A DNA stretch of 64,000 nt from Limnoperna fortunei (lineage: Eukaryota; Mollusca; Bivalvia; Mytilida; Modiolidae). Position numbers and translations under genes: made by a program. The notes below the pieces were generated by a model. The model was not told the origin of the DNA and did not search any database. It worked only from the letters and a program-made list of their open reading frames with translations. Location of the stretch: NCBI GenBank assembly GCA_944474755.1, contig OX104117.1, positions 67,199,522 to 67,263,521 of the forward strand. Reading direction: 5' to 3'. The stretch's first letter is position 1; each line of letters opens with the position of its first letter. Of the stretch, positions 46,701-56,600 are shown piece after piece.

Positions 46701-46944
46701 AAGTGCTGAATTGACTATACCAGGTGCCGATTTGACCAAGTGCCGAACTGACTATAGTATAGCATGGCCTGTCAATATATTGTTTTACAAATTACATTAC
46801 AGTACTAGCAAAATGGGGAAAAAGGAAGATTGAGATTTTGATCGAGAATGTTCTGCATTATAAAATTTTTATTTGAGTTAAACATATAAGTCTGCTCTTA
46901 TAGATAATAACCTTTTTAAACAACTCCCCGTATTCTTCTGACAT
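37745..46944 (-). CDS. CENPX: Centromere protein X (MHF2/STRA13), complete, six coding exons
   Basis: Minus-strand exons 46912-46944, 42964-43015, 42637-42690, 39333-39364, 38469-38525 and 37745-37759 join in phase (0,1,1,0,0) to 80 residues, the family's usual size. Diagnostic blocks: SILQSFFKDDKTK, NEAIHLSRELIGIFIT, EAIMRSCKEAG and SIEHLEKILPQLLLDF, ending exactly as CENP-X does. CENP-X is a histone-fold protein that pairs with CENP-S. The complex binds DNA at kinetochores and recruits FANCM at stalled forks. The last exon encodes only LLDF and the stop. Exon 1 (MSEEYGELFKK) is the least certain: its donor GTTATT is weak, but the phase fits. Intron 3 contains an antisense LINE and a rearranged SINE. 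A possible AATAAA complement lies at 37487-37492. Confidence 0.92.
37855..37950 (-). mobile_element. SINE fragment in CENPX last intron
   Basis: Weak minus-strand remnant: GCAGGAAGCAAAGGTACCTG and GCAGGTAAACAGGCAATCTA correspond to the family's GGAAGCCGGAGTACC and GGTAGGAAAACTGGCAATCC. Confidence 0.55.
37960..38468 (-). other. CENPX intron 5
   Basis: AT-rich intron. A 99-codon ORF read through the upstream exon into it is intron translation and not a gene. No repeat family member recognised. Confidence 0.4.
38526..39332 (-). other. CENPX intron 4
   Basis: AT-rich intron with clean donor (GTAAGA) and acceptor (TTTTTTGCAG). Nothing else is seen. Confidence 0.4.
39574..39643. repeat. Perfect 32-bp inverted repeat with 6-nt loop at the LINE 5' end
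   Basis: 39574-39605 is the exact reverse complement of 39612-39643, separated by AGTAAA. The right arm is the first 32 nt of the LINE coding sequence, so the left arm is an inverted duplicate of the truncated 5' end. Confidence 0.97.
39612..40085 (+). pseudogene. LINE ORF2 fragment upstream of the RT domain
   Basis: 157 codons rich in Lys and Asn (KSKTKKKSKIKLNSKPWFNF, SKQFWKILRQG). This corresponds to the linker between endonuclease and reverse transcriptase in non-LTR elements. It ends at a stop just after a frame change near 40080; the next frame continues the same protein. The apparent ATG is only the truncation point, not a native start. Confidence 0.8.
40108..41076 (+). pseudogene. 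LINE reverse transcriptase domain
   Basis: 322 codons with ordered RT motifs: NFRPITIVSCLGKLF, FCAFIDFEKAFDKVW (first catalytic Asp), GVRQGENMSPFLFAIFLNDL and the catalytic YADD in ILYADDTVLMS. The active-site residues are intact. The frame breaks near 41070, after which FNYLGTTLNTTGN continues in another frame to a stop at about 41305, so no full-length enzyme can be made. Confidence 0.92.
41693..42154 (+). pseudogene. LINE ORF2 C-terminal zinc-finger fragment
   Basis: Open frame ending in the family's C-terminal region. It includes CQFRTGNHKLPIETGRW and a Cys-Cys-His-Cys cluster (CNLCNEKLGDEYHYILEC), typical of the C-terminus of Jockey/CR1-type ORF2 proteins. The segment 41076-41692 before it contains several stops. 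Confidence 0.85.
42395..42590. mobile_element. SINE copy with inverted 5' half
   Basis: The first part (about 42395-42465) is head sequence in minus orientation (CCTGTGATCAATAGCAGATC, ACCTCAACCACTT). From about 42466 the 3' half runs in plus orientation (GCTTCCTCCTGG, AATAAAAACTGGACGCCATG, GCTGAAAGTGGCGTTAAAC). Such 5' inversion is the classic outcome of twin priming in LINE-driven insertion. It lies in CENPX intron 3. Confidence 0.75.
44800..44895 (-). mobile_element. SINE fragment
   Basis: TTTTTCAGCTTTACAATTGC, GTCCAGATTTTAAAGGCGGA and AAACTGGCAATCCTTGTCAA match the minus-strand SINE body with internal deletions. Confidence 0.7.
45490..46755. mobile_element. Element bounded by inverted clusters of GTCAAATCGGCACCT motifs
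   Basis: The left cluster (45490-45560) reads GCAAATCAAATCGACACC, GACAAATCAGCACC, GTCAAATCAGCATC. The right cluster (46683-46755) carries the reverse complement four times: AGGTGCCAATAAGCTAAT, AAGTGCTGAATTGAC, AGGTGCCGATTTGAC, AAGTGCCGAACTGAC. The 1.1-kb interior has no ORF and contains the diverged 395-bp element. Ends are approximate. Confidence 0.6.
46246..46429 (-). mobile_element. 395-bp element, diverged inverted partial copy
   Basis: Its reverse complement begins AATATGAATATAGGCACAGT, includes AATGTGAGCATCAC, TGTTACTTCAGAGCACCCTA and GTGCCTCTGCATTCC, aligning block by block with 11115-11509. The CRE is decayed to TGACATCA. It lies about 500 bp downstream of the CENPX start codon. Confidence 0.75.
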
Positions 46945-47677
46945 CTTATTCGATTTTTCTTTTTTAAAATCTTTTTTTTATTTTCAATCCTCCCAGTATC
47001 TAACTAGTATCCACAAACTTTGGCTTGTATCTGAGATCAGAACTAACGATAGGATACCAGTCATTGTATAGTAATTTCTTAAATGGATGCAGAAATGGAA
47101 TATATATTCCGGAAAAGTTTTACTTTCAATATATTTATTTGGTTTAAAATAAGTTCTGAGAAGTTTTACACTTAGGGTACTTTTTATATAAATAGATAAT
47201 ATACAATTATAACACCAATAATTTCTTTTGGCGCTGATTGAAATCTGGTACATGGCGTTCTCGTTCAATAAAAAAGTTTTGTTGGTTTTCGGCGGTATTG
47301 CGTAATAACCTCTAGTTTAACATTTTTATGCAATTTTTTCATATTTATAAAATTTTCTCTCATAAAATTGAAAACTATTATTTTACTACATACAAAAATT
47401 TATCGATTTGCCCTGTTATACTTATGTTGAAATAGTCAACCGGAAGTTGTATTAGAGATTAAAAGCTTTCATGGATGCAGTGTTTACAAATTTATAATAC
47501 ATTCCGAAATTTGCGTGAAATTTTTGTTAAGAACTGGAGCAAAGGGGATAAACGACGCCTCATATAGACAGACTAAATACTCAACTTTACATAACACATA
47601 TGTATGATGAGCTGAATATGCAAACAACTTTGCCCGACAACAACTAACTGGTCGTCAAGCCGGGTTTCACAGAAAAA
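46945..47677. promoter_or_regulatory. Divergent CENPX / IQCE intergenic region
   Basis: 733 bp separate the two start codons, which point away from each other. It is AT-rich with local CpG-containing patches (CGGCGGTATTGCGTAATAAC near 47290; AACGACGCCTCATATAG near 47550). No repeat family member is recognised. It should contain both promoters; I see no convincing TATA box at the expected spacing. Confidence 0.55.
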
Positions 47678-50572
47678 ATGAAAACAACTGAAATGTCAAA
47701 AAGCAAAGTATGCATTTATGCAGTACATAGTTGAAATGATATAAACGTTACTTAAATGAATAGCAATTATTATTTTAAATTTGACTGTTGTTCATGTATT
47801 CCCAAGTTATCATAATATGAATGCAGGCGCAGCCTTAAATGCGAGCATCGCACATTGTTCATGTCGTTACTTCAGAGCCCCCTAACAGTGCCTCTACATT
47901 CCATTGATGACGTGACGTAATAATGTGTTTGTGACGTCACAAAACTCAATTTCAAATACAGCGTTTCAGATTGAAAAAATTTGTCTGGCATTTTTGTGGT
48001 AATTTAAAAAATAAGCACTTTAATTTAGCCGTTTGTAAAAAAAAAAACGGGGAAAATACCGAGTCTCGCTAACGCGAGACCCGGTATTTTCGTAAATTCC
48101 CAATGCATTCCGAGTAGCCCAGGTTTTTTTTTCGATGATCATATTTTGGGTCTCGTGCAATTTGGCAGACTCTGTACATTAGAGAGCTTCGCTTCGCTCG
48201 CATATAAAGTACACTCGATCTCATTTGGCCTTTTTCCTGTACATTTGAGGGTTTTTATTTATATCATTTATAAAAATCTAATTTTCGTGAAATAATCATA
48301 AACTAAATTGACATTAAATGTCAGTCTTTTATGGGTCTCTCAATTGGACTTTTCATTAAAGTTCAATATCGGGTAATAAACAATAAACAAGGCATATCTA
48401 TAAATATACCATTACATCACAGAAATTACAAATCAATTAAAATTGAGTCTACAGTGACAAATTAAGGTAATAACATTAAAACAAAAAGAACATCCACAAA
48501 TCAAAGTCCAAGAAAGCGAAAAAAAGATAGCAAGACTATTACTGTAACCATTGTTGATTATAATTAAATTATAGTCATGATATTTGTAGCAAAGATGCAA
48601 CAGTAAGTGTAATGTAACTAAGCAATAGTTTGTGACAATACATTCTGTTTCTTCATTTTTGTTAATTAAAAGCATGTTGTAATTTCCAGGTGTATCAGTT
48701 AGATGAATATGAATCGGGTTCAGACATAGAAAATCAGGAAACTCTGGTAATTATTTTGTAACACACATTGTACATTTGTAGTAGTGTTGTAATAATATAC
48801 TGGCAATTGACCAATTGCTAATCTGAATAAGTTAATTTTATCATACCAGTATTTTGAGGTTTGAAAGAAATTAGTTCCCAAATATGTACATGTATAAAAG
48901 GAATCGTGGAGAAATTTTTAATAGTCGGATATGATTTCCGGGAATTCAGTCTTCCCGAAATGTGCCAGTCCGCCGGACCCGACCGGCAAAAAACAGGCAA
49001 ATTTAACTCTGGTCCGGCAATTTTGTTAAATTTACAACAGAAATGTTAAATTGGTCCGGCAGTATTTGTGTTTAGGTCCGAGAAGCCAAGAACTAATTTC
49101 ACAAAGACTGCGGAATTCCCTGTATATATACACTGTCAAGACGGGTAGTAACACAAATACATCAAGTACGAAAGTGGGAAAAAATGAAGAGAGATGTTAT
49201 AAATTTGCAAGAATGCTTCTAAAAGATATCGTAATAACTTTTTATAGCTAATGTACATGTCCCTTATTAATTGTTCAACATTTTATTAATTGGCACTAGT
49301 TCATTGTGCATAATTACAAGTCAGTCATATAGATGTACAGCACAACATGTACACATACACATAATCAGGGCTCGCATTGGAGGGTGACTCGGGCGAAGAA
49401 GTTGCCTTATCGTGGTCCCACTTCGCCCTCGATCATCTTAAAAAGCGAAGTGAAGTCGCCCTTTCATTTTGTAGAATCGCCTGATGTCACCTTTCAAATT
49501 TTATTCCCATTTTGTTAAGAAATTTTCGTTTTTTGATACAGCAGCATGTTTATTATGTAGTCAACTGGTACCCTTTTAACTTTTATTTGGTATATAAAGC
49601 GTAGGTTTCAAATACGACTGGAAACCAGTTCAGAGCAAAAATACGTGAAAGTTTCCGGAGCGGATATGAATTTAATGCCGGAGATTGCAAATATACAATG
49701 CTGATAGTGTTGAAATGAGTATTGCAAAGATAGAAACGTAGTAAAAAAATAGTATTTTGGAATTTACTTTAAACACATTTAAGTTAAATATGTTTAAATA
49801 CTTTTAACAGATTTGTCACAATGATGTAATTTTCTACTTCTAGTTCTAATAGTACTTCATTATAATTCAATCAATTTGTAGACCAATGACAAAGAAACAT
49901 TTTTTAATGAACAGTTTTGTGACAGTTGATACTTTTTTTATTGTTATGTTTAATACATGTATTTATGAAAATGTGTGATAATAGTTAATCAAATCTTTTA
50001 CTTTATCCTCAATAAATTGAACTGCTAAAAAACATGTAACAATAAAAAAATTCAAATGCCAAATTAACATATTAAAAAAACAAACAAAATAGGACGCTTT
50101 CGCGACATATAATGCCACTTCTCCCTGTTCTATCCTCACTTCTCCCTGTCAGCCCCACAAAAGAGAAGTGACTTCTCCCTATAATTTTGACCCAGCGTGA
50201 GCCCTGATAATATGTAGTAGTAACCATTTACCAATAGACTTTTATAAAAAAAAAATTATAAATACTTATTACAAGCTGTATATTGAACACGATAGTAGAT
50301 GTTCATTGACAAGACAACATTAATTTAAATAACACAATTTTGAAATTGAGAATACTCAGATATGGAAATAAGAAGTACCACTGAAAATATTTTATGTTGG
50401 TTATATTATAATAATTAAATTTGAATGTGTTAGAAATTTAGCACCTTCTTTACATTTGAAGACATATTCAGTCAGTTATTACAAATTTAATAAAAAAAAT
50501 ATAAATAGGAAATAGTTTTTTTTTAAATTTGGGCAATAAAACGGGGCTTTTGTGAGACGACTGAATGTAAAG

Positions 50573-50609
<37 letters not shown>

Positions 50610-53600
50610 CAAACATTAAAAAAATATGGTGGTTGTTTAAGACTGAAACTGTTGGGGTTTTTTTAAATCCCAAGTACATGTACCATTGTACATCTACAGT
50701 AAATCATTCAGCTAATCACATGTTTAAAGGCAAAGATGTGTAAATTTATTATATCTTAATTTTTGTCTCGACTGCAACGAAAGTCGCTGGAGGTGAGACA
50801 TATGTATGGGAATCCTGTGGTGGCGACGTAAACACTTGGACATCTTGCTTCATATATTTGTAAGCCCAAGCCCTAGGCCCATCTAATTTTGCCAGTCAGT
50901 CACTTGTCACCTGACCTTGACCTCAATTTCATGGTCCAGCAACTACGTTAAAGTTTTTGGGTTACGGCAGTTTCTCTGTAACTACGCATGGTAGGATGAC
51001 AATATTTGGTATATAGGTTGCTGATGACTAGTACATGACTGTCTGGTAGGTGTTACCTGACCTTGACCTCAATTTCACGGTGCAGGGACTACGTTAAAGT
51101 TTTCGGGTTACAACAGTTCCTCTGAAACCACGCATGGTAGGATGACAATATTTGGTATATAGGTTGCTGATGACTAGTACATGACTGTCTGGAAGGTGCC
51201 ACCTGACCTTGACCTCAATTTCACAGTTCAGCGACTACGTTTAAGTTTTTGGGTTACAGCTGTTCCTCTGTAAGCATGCATGGTAGGAAGACAATATTTG
51301 GTATTTAGGTTGTTGATGAATAGTACATGACTGTCTGGTATGTGTGACCTGAACTTGACCTCAATTGCATGGTCCAGCGACTACGTTTAAGTTTTTGTAT
51401 TAGGACAGTTTCTCTGTAACTGCATGGTATGGTGACAATATTTGCTGATAACTTATGCTATTTATGTAATGCTTATGAAGAAATTTATTTTTGTTACTGA
51501 TACAGAATGCAGGCGAGGCGTTTTTCTGTGTCCACACTTGTTATATGTCTCGTCTGAACAAGATGCATTAGCCGTGAATTATTGTCTGTGCGCTTCACAC
51601 TTAAGCCCATCTTTGTATTGTTAAAAACTACAATTTAAACTATGTATGTCTTGATTAAGTTTTTTTTCAGCTGTGCATTTAAAGAAAAATACTTATTAGG
51701 ACAATTTATTGTAGATTGTATCTTAATTAAGGTATAGTTAATCTATTTCCTGGTTTCAGAATCCCATGTGTCTAAGGACTTCTTTTCAGGCGAGACAGAC
51801 ACTTGTAGAAATTATACAATGCTTGTCCCTATTTATGCTATTTCATGCAGATATAATAGCAAATTTGAGACTACTTTTTTGCCATTTTATGTCGCACATC
51901 TTTGTTTACTCATAGAAGTGTGATTTGAAAATTTGAGATTACTAGTACATGTACCTTTCTTCTTATTTCAATAAGTTTATTCTTTTTTAGTATCATATTT
52001 AAAAATAGTAATAAAATCTTATTGTCAGGAAGGTTATTTAACTATTAAAGTAGAAGGTATATGTAGTATTAGGACACACAAAGGCCACCCAAATTATAAA
52101 ATTTTCAGACAGTTTTCTGATTGTGATTCCATAATGATCACAGATGTGTCATAATTTGGCATGTTTTACTATAAAAATGGAACCAAAATTTGCGAACTTT
52201 TCTTGTGCAAGAACACATGTAACAATATTTATGAGAGCAATACATAATTAATACTGGTGTATAAATATATTGTATAAAATATCTTTTTGGTTCTCATACT
52301 GTTCATCCCCATTTTTGAACTAAAAAAATCGGACAATTTCTAGAAATTTCAGCTCTTAATGTTATTTAACAAAGAATTTGAGTCAAATTAACCTAAAAGA
52401 TAGTTCCATATAAATTAGCATCATATACTAGTAATTGATTTCCTTAGAGGCTACATTTGAATGTGACTTAATATAAAAGAATGGATATAGATTGAATATA
52501 AAAGTTTCAAATTTGCATATATTTGTCATGACTGGCTTTACATATATATCTACATGTACATTCTTGTGCATCTGCCGGTATTTGTTTTGCCTACTGTGTG
52601 CTGGTTCCTGACTTATTTACTTGTTGAAAAACCTGGTTAGAGTAGTTAAGTACATGTACATGTATTTGGCTTAATTTACTGTGACCTCTAATTATTTCAT
52701 AAAAAGGTGTTTTCAAATTGCCATTTGATTTGATAAAACATCTATTTTTAAGTTTGTCAGTTCATTTGGGTAGTCTCTCTCCTTCCATAAATAGAACTGG
52801 TTGCCTGAATTTAGCTGCAATAGCTGAATGTGACATAGACACCATTCAGTCTAATGTGCTATTAAACTTTTTATATATACTAGTAGTTTTTACCCTAAGT
52901 TTTTTTATACATACTAGTACATGTGCTTTTAATTTCAATTAACAAATGCCCTTACCAATCTAAATAAGAAGGATTGCCAGTTTTCCTACTGCAGGTTGGG
53001 GGTTCTTTCGGGTACTTGGCTTCCTTCCCAAATACAAACTGAATGCCATATAACTGAAAAATTGCTGAAAGTGGCGTTAAACAAACAAACAAACAAACAA
53101 ACAAAAAACCAATCTAAATAAATAAAAATCCTTACCTGCCCCTCCCCCTTCCCTCCAGCTTTCTATTGCTGTTGTGTTATACATGTGACAATATCAGCAT
53201 TAAGCTTTGACAGAATGTATTAAAGTATTAGAACAATTACAGAGATAAATTGCAGTCAGACTATTTTGTTGCATTCTGAATGAGAAGCACTGCCTCAAGG
53301 ATTCTGTTTGTTGGGATCCTGTACATGTACATTTTGATGCCGACATGTGCTCAAAAAGATACTGTGCCAAACCTTTCTTGATATACCTTTTGATCTCCTT
53401 TTTTTGTTTTTGGGGTTTGAGTCACTTTTGTCTACAAACTATTTTAGCCAAATTGCTTTGTTCACTTACATGTATTGCTTTGATGAAGGGTGGACTGGGT
53501 TTTAGGTGGCATCTATAATTGGGTTTCTAGAAGTTAATTGTAACATGTACTGACGTAATATAATGTTGCAGTTTGAAGATTTTTGACAGCGGTGGCTCTA

Positions 53601-56600
53601 AATGTCTGTAGAGTATGTAAAAAAGCAAGAAAATTAATGGGTTTTTTTCGTAAAATGGAAATTTGACATGTACTTGTATGTTCAGCTGTGACCACAGGCA
53701 TTTGATATTTTAGTTTTTGGTTACCTTCAACTGTTGTGGGAATCATCTTAGCTACTGAAAGTTTCTGTAAAATTTAAAACGAATAGCTATTTAATTATCT
53801 TACATTAAAGATATGTTTACTATTTAGTTAACTACTTGCGGTAGTACACATAGTCCTTCTTTATAAAAATTTGATATAATAAATATAATATAACAATAAA
53901 GGCGAAAAAATTGACAACAGGAGTGTAAAGCCACAAAAAAAACCCCAATATTGCTGCAAATTTTTGTATTGGACTGCAATACAATATTACTCATGTTCCC
54001 TGAGGTAGATGAAATTAAAAAAAAAAATAGTTATGGGCCTTGAGACAGAGTGATTAGAGTAGTTAAAGTCATCTACTTTTGATCACATGCCTGTCAACAC
54101 AGATGTTGCAGTTTCATGTCTCACTGCTGGCAGGGTGTGCTCAACTATAATCTTACATGTAATTTACAAGGACTGCTAGGTTTACTAAAGAAGGTCAGAG
54201 GTTTTCACCAGGTACTTTGGCTGCCTCCTCCACTAAAAACTGAAAAATTGTCAAAAATGGGGTTAAATGCCAAAAAAACAAAAAAAATTAATAAATAACA
54301 ATTTATTACTAATTCTAAATCAAGAACACAAGCTAAAGATAAGTTATATATAATTCTAGTGAAATATCATTTCTTAATATAAACATGTTTAGTAAAACTA
54401 AGCTTATTCATTCATGGCAAGTTCTATAAATTTTTAAATAAATATTTTAATTATTATTTAATTTATGTACCAGTGTTATGTTGATACATGCTGTAACGTC
54501 TATTTAACGTTGCCTTTATAATCTTAATAGTTGTTAAGATGTTCCATTGCAAATCATAAGATATTATTGATAGTAGCTTAATAATTAAGGACTTGCTGTT
54601 AAATAATTCAAGGTGTGTTTATGTTAGCATGGAAAAGAAATTTAAATGGAATTACCGGTCCATAAAATCAATACAATGTCTAGAGAAACTGAATTAGCAA
54701 TGTTGTTTTGTATACAGTATTGAGAAATCTGTATAACTTTTACATTTGAATGATTTTTAAATGCTTAATAAAAATGAAAATATAAGTGCCTTAAATTTTT
54801 TATCCTTTCAATAGTATGTACTATGTGGGAATATGTATATTTATTGAAATATTGGTTTTTCCCTAAACTATTGCACAATAAACGTAACAGTTCATCAGAG
54901 TAGAACTCAAGTCTAGTCATTCATTGACAGGGCTAATCAAAATATGTACACACAAATCTAGAGAAAAAGACTGTCAGAAAGAGGTAAAGAAGTTTTTGAA
55001 AAACATAAATACTAGTAGTTGTAGATAATTGATAATTTGACTGAAAGTCATGTTTTACTGACATTGTCTGTTTATTTACAGATTTCTCAGCATTTTTCCC
55101 AACAGCCATCAAAAAAGAAAAAAGGTATGTGGAATGTGCTTTTCCAAAATAGGTTTTACAGGCCCTTAAAAAATCGACTGCTACTGCGTATGAATGACCA
55201 CTGGGAAAATGGTTTTTAAGGGATTTTTTTTCAATACAAAGCAGTGTATTTAAGAAACAATTCATTGAGGAATAAATACATGTACATGTATATATACAAA
55301 AACTGTATTGCCAAGAATAAAATATGTTGTATAAAGGGTAAATATATGATAAAATCATTATGTAATCTTCAAGCAATCATGCCCCAATTAAATCCATATA
55401 TTTCTATTCCAAGGGGACAAATGAAATAAAAAGGAATTTTTAATGAGATTTACCAATAAATGCCTAATCTTACAACACCGTCAAAAACAAAGTGTTGCAT
55501 GCATGTCATAAAATATGTAATTTGCATGATAACTGCTCCAAAGGGAACATACATGTATTATCATGTACATTTATCATGCTCATGTTATGCCATTTTGATC
55601 CAGTGACTACAGTATGTGCAGGCATATTTGTTTTTTATATACCTACATATTAACATATCTATAAAGGAAAGGATTTAATAAAACTATTGATATTGCATAA
55701 TTGTCTTTGTGAGAATTTCTCCATTGAAAGCACATTCAGATATAATTTTTCAATAACCAGTCCATGGGTGAAAGTTGTCAGAGAATTGATTGATTTCCTA
55801 ATTTAAAATTGTTAGGACTTGTGGACTAAACAGTTAGAACTAGACTATCAATACCTATGTGGATTGCTAGTTTTCCTACTGAAGGTGGGGGTTTTCCCCA
55901 GGTACTCTGGCTTCCTCCCCCTCCCCTCCCCCCAATAAAAACTCGATGCCATGATATAGCTAAAAAAATTGCTAAAAGTGGCATTAAACAACATTCAAAC
56001 AAACAAAATCAGTGCCCATGCTGTTTGCTAATTGTTATATATCTCTTAGGTACAAATAAAAAGACTGGTAAACAAAAATCAGCTACTCCTAGAAAAAGAG
56101 CTCAAAGTGCTCCACCGGCCAAAGTTGGTCGAGATCTGTGGATCAATGCAGTGAAGAAAAGGCAAACACAAACACTTGTTAGAAGCAGACCAGAAAGTCC
56201 ACGTCATAAAACTTCCACAGAATACTGGGTTGATACTCTCAGGAAAACAGGGATTGGTAAATATGCTAAAATATCATGTTTTCTTAAATTATTTGTAATA
56301 AATTTGTTATTTGTAATTACATTTTGTACTTTTAACTGCTACTTATCTGCATAGAAATTTTTAAAGGAGACTGGCAAAGTTAATTTAGTTGAATTTTCTA
56401 TTTTGTTTGTCATGATTGCAAATAGAAAATCAGGTTCTGTTTCATAAATAACTCAATTTATTCTAATTATTGGAATGATTGGTCATGGTAACAAGACAGC
56501 ATAGCTTCTATGCACACACAAACACAATGGCCAGCTGTATTTATTTCAATTTTTATTGTTTCTAATATATGTTTCTTCAAATTAACATTTAACAGGATTC

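Larger units (their letters stand above)
43016..46911 (-). other. CENPX intron 1
   Basis: A 3.9-kb intron with a SINE fragment (44800-44895), inverted CAAATCRGCACC motif clusters (45490-46755) and a diverged inverted copy of the 395-bp element (46246-46429). No exon seen inside. Confidence 0.5.
48747..55081 (+). other. IQCE intron 2
   Basis: A 6.3-kb intron containing a DNA-transposon-like element (49366-50206), an (AT)n tract (50576-50606), a 146-bp tandem repeat (50911-51445) and two SINEs (52968-53107 and 54035-54271). GGTCCGGCA-type words recur at 48968-49078. No internal exon recognised. Confidence 0.5.

Noticed and set aside
54933..55376. 147-codon minus ORF
   Set aside because: It overlaps a well-supported IQCE exon on the opposite strand and is rich in Tyr, Phe and Cys as expected from AT-rich antisense.
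55857..56354. 165-codon ORF as a single-exon protein
   Set aside because: It fuses a SINE, an IQCE exon and flanking introns in one frame by chance; splice sites at 56050 and 56256 define the real exon.
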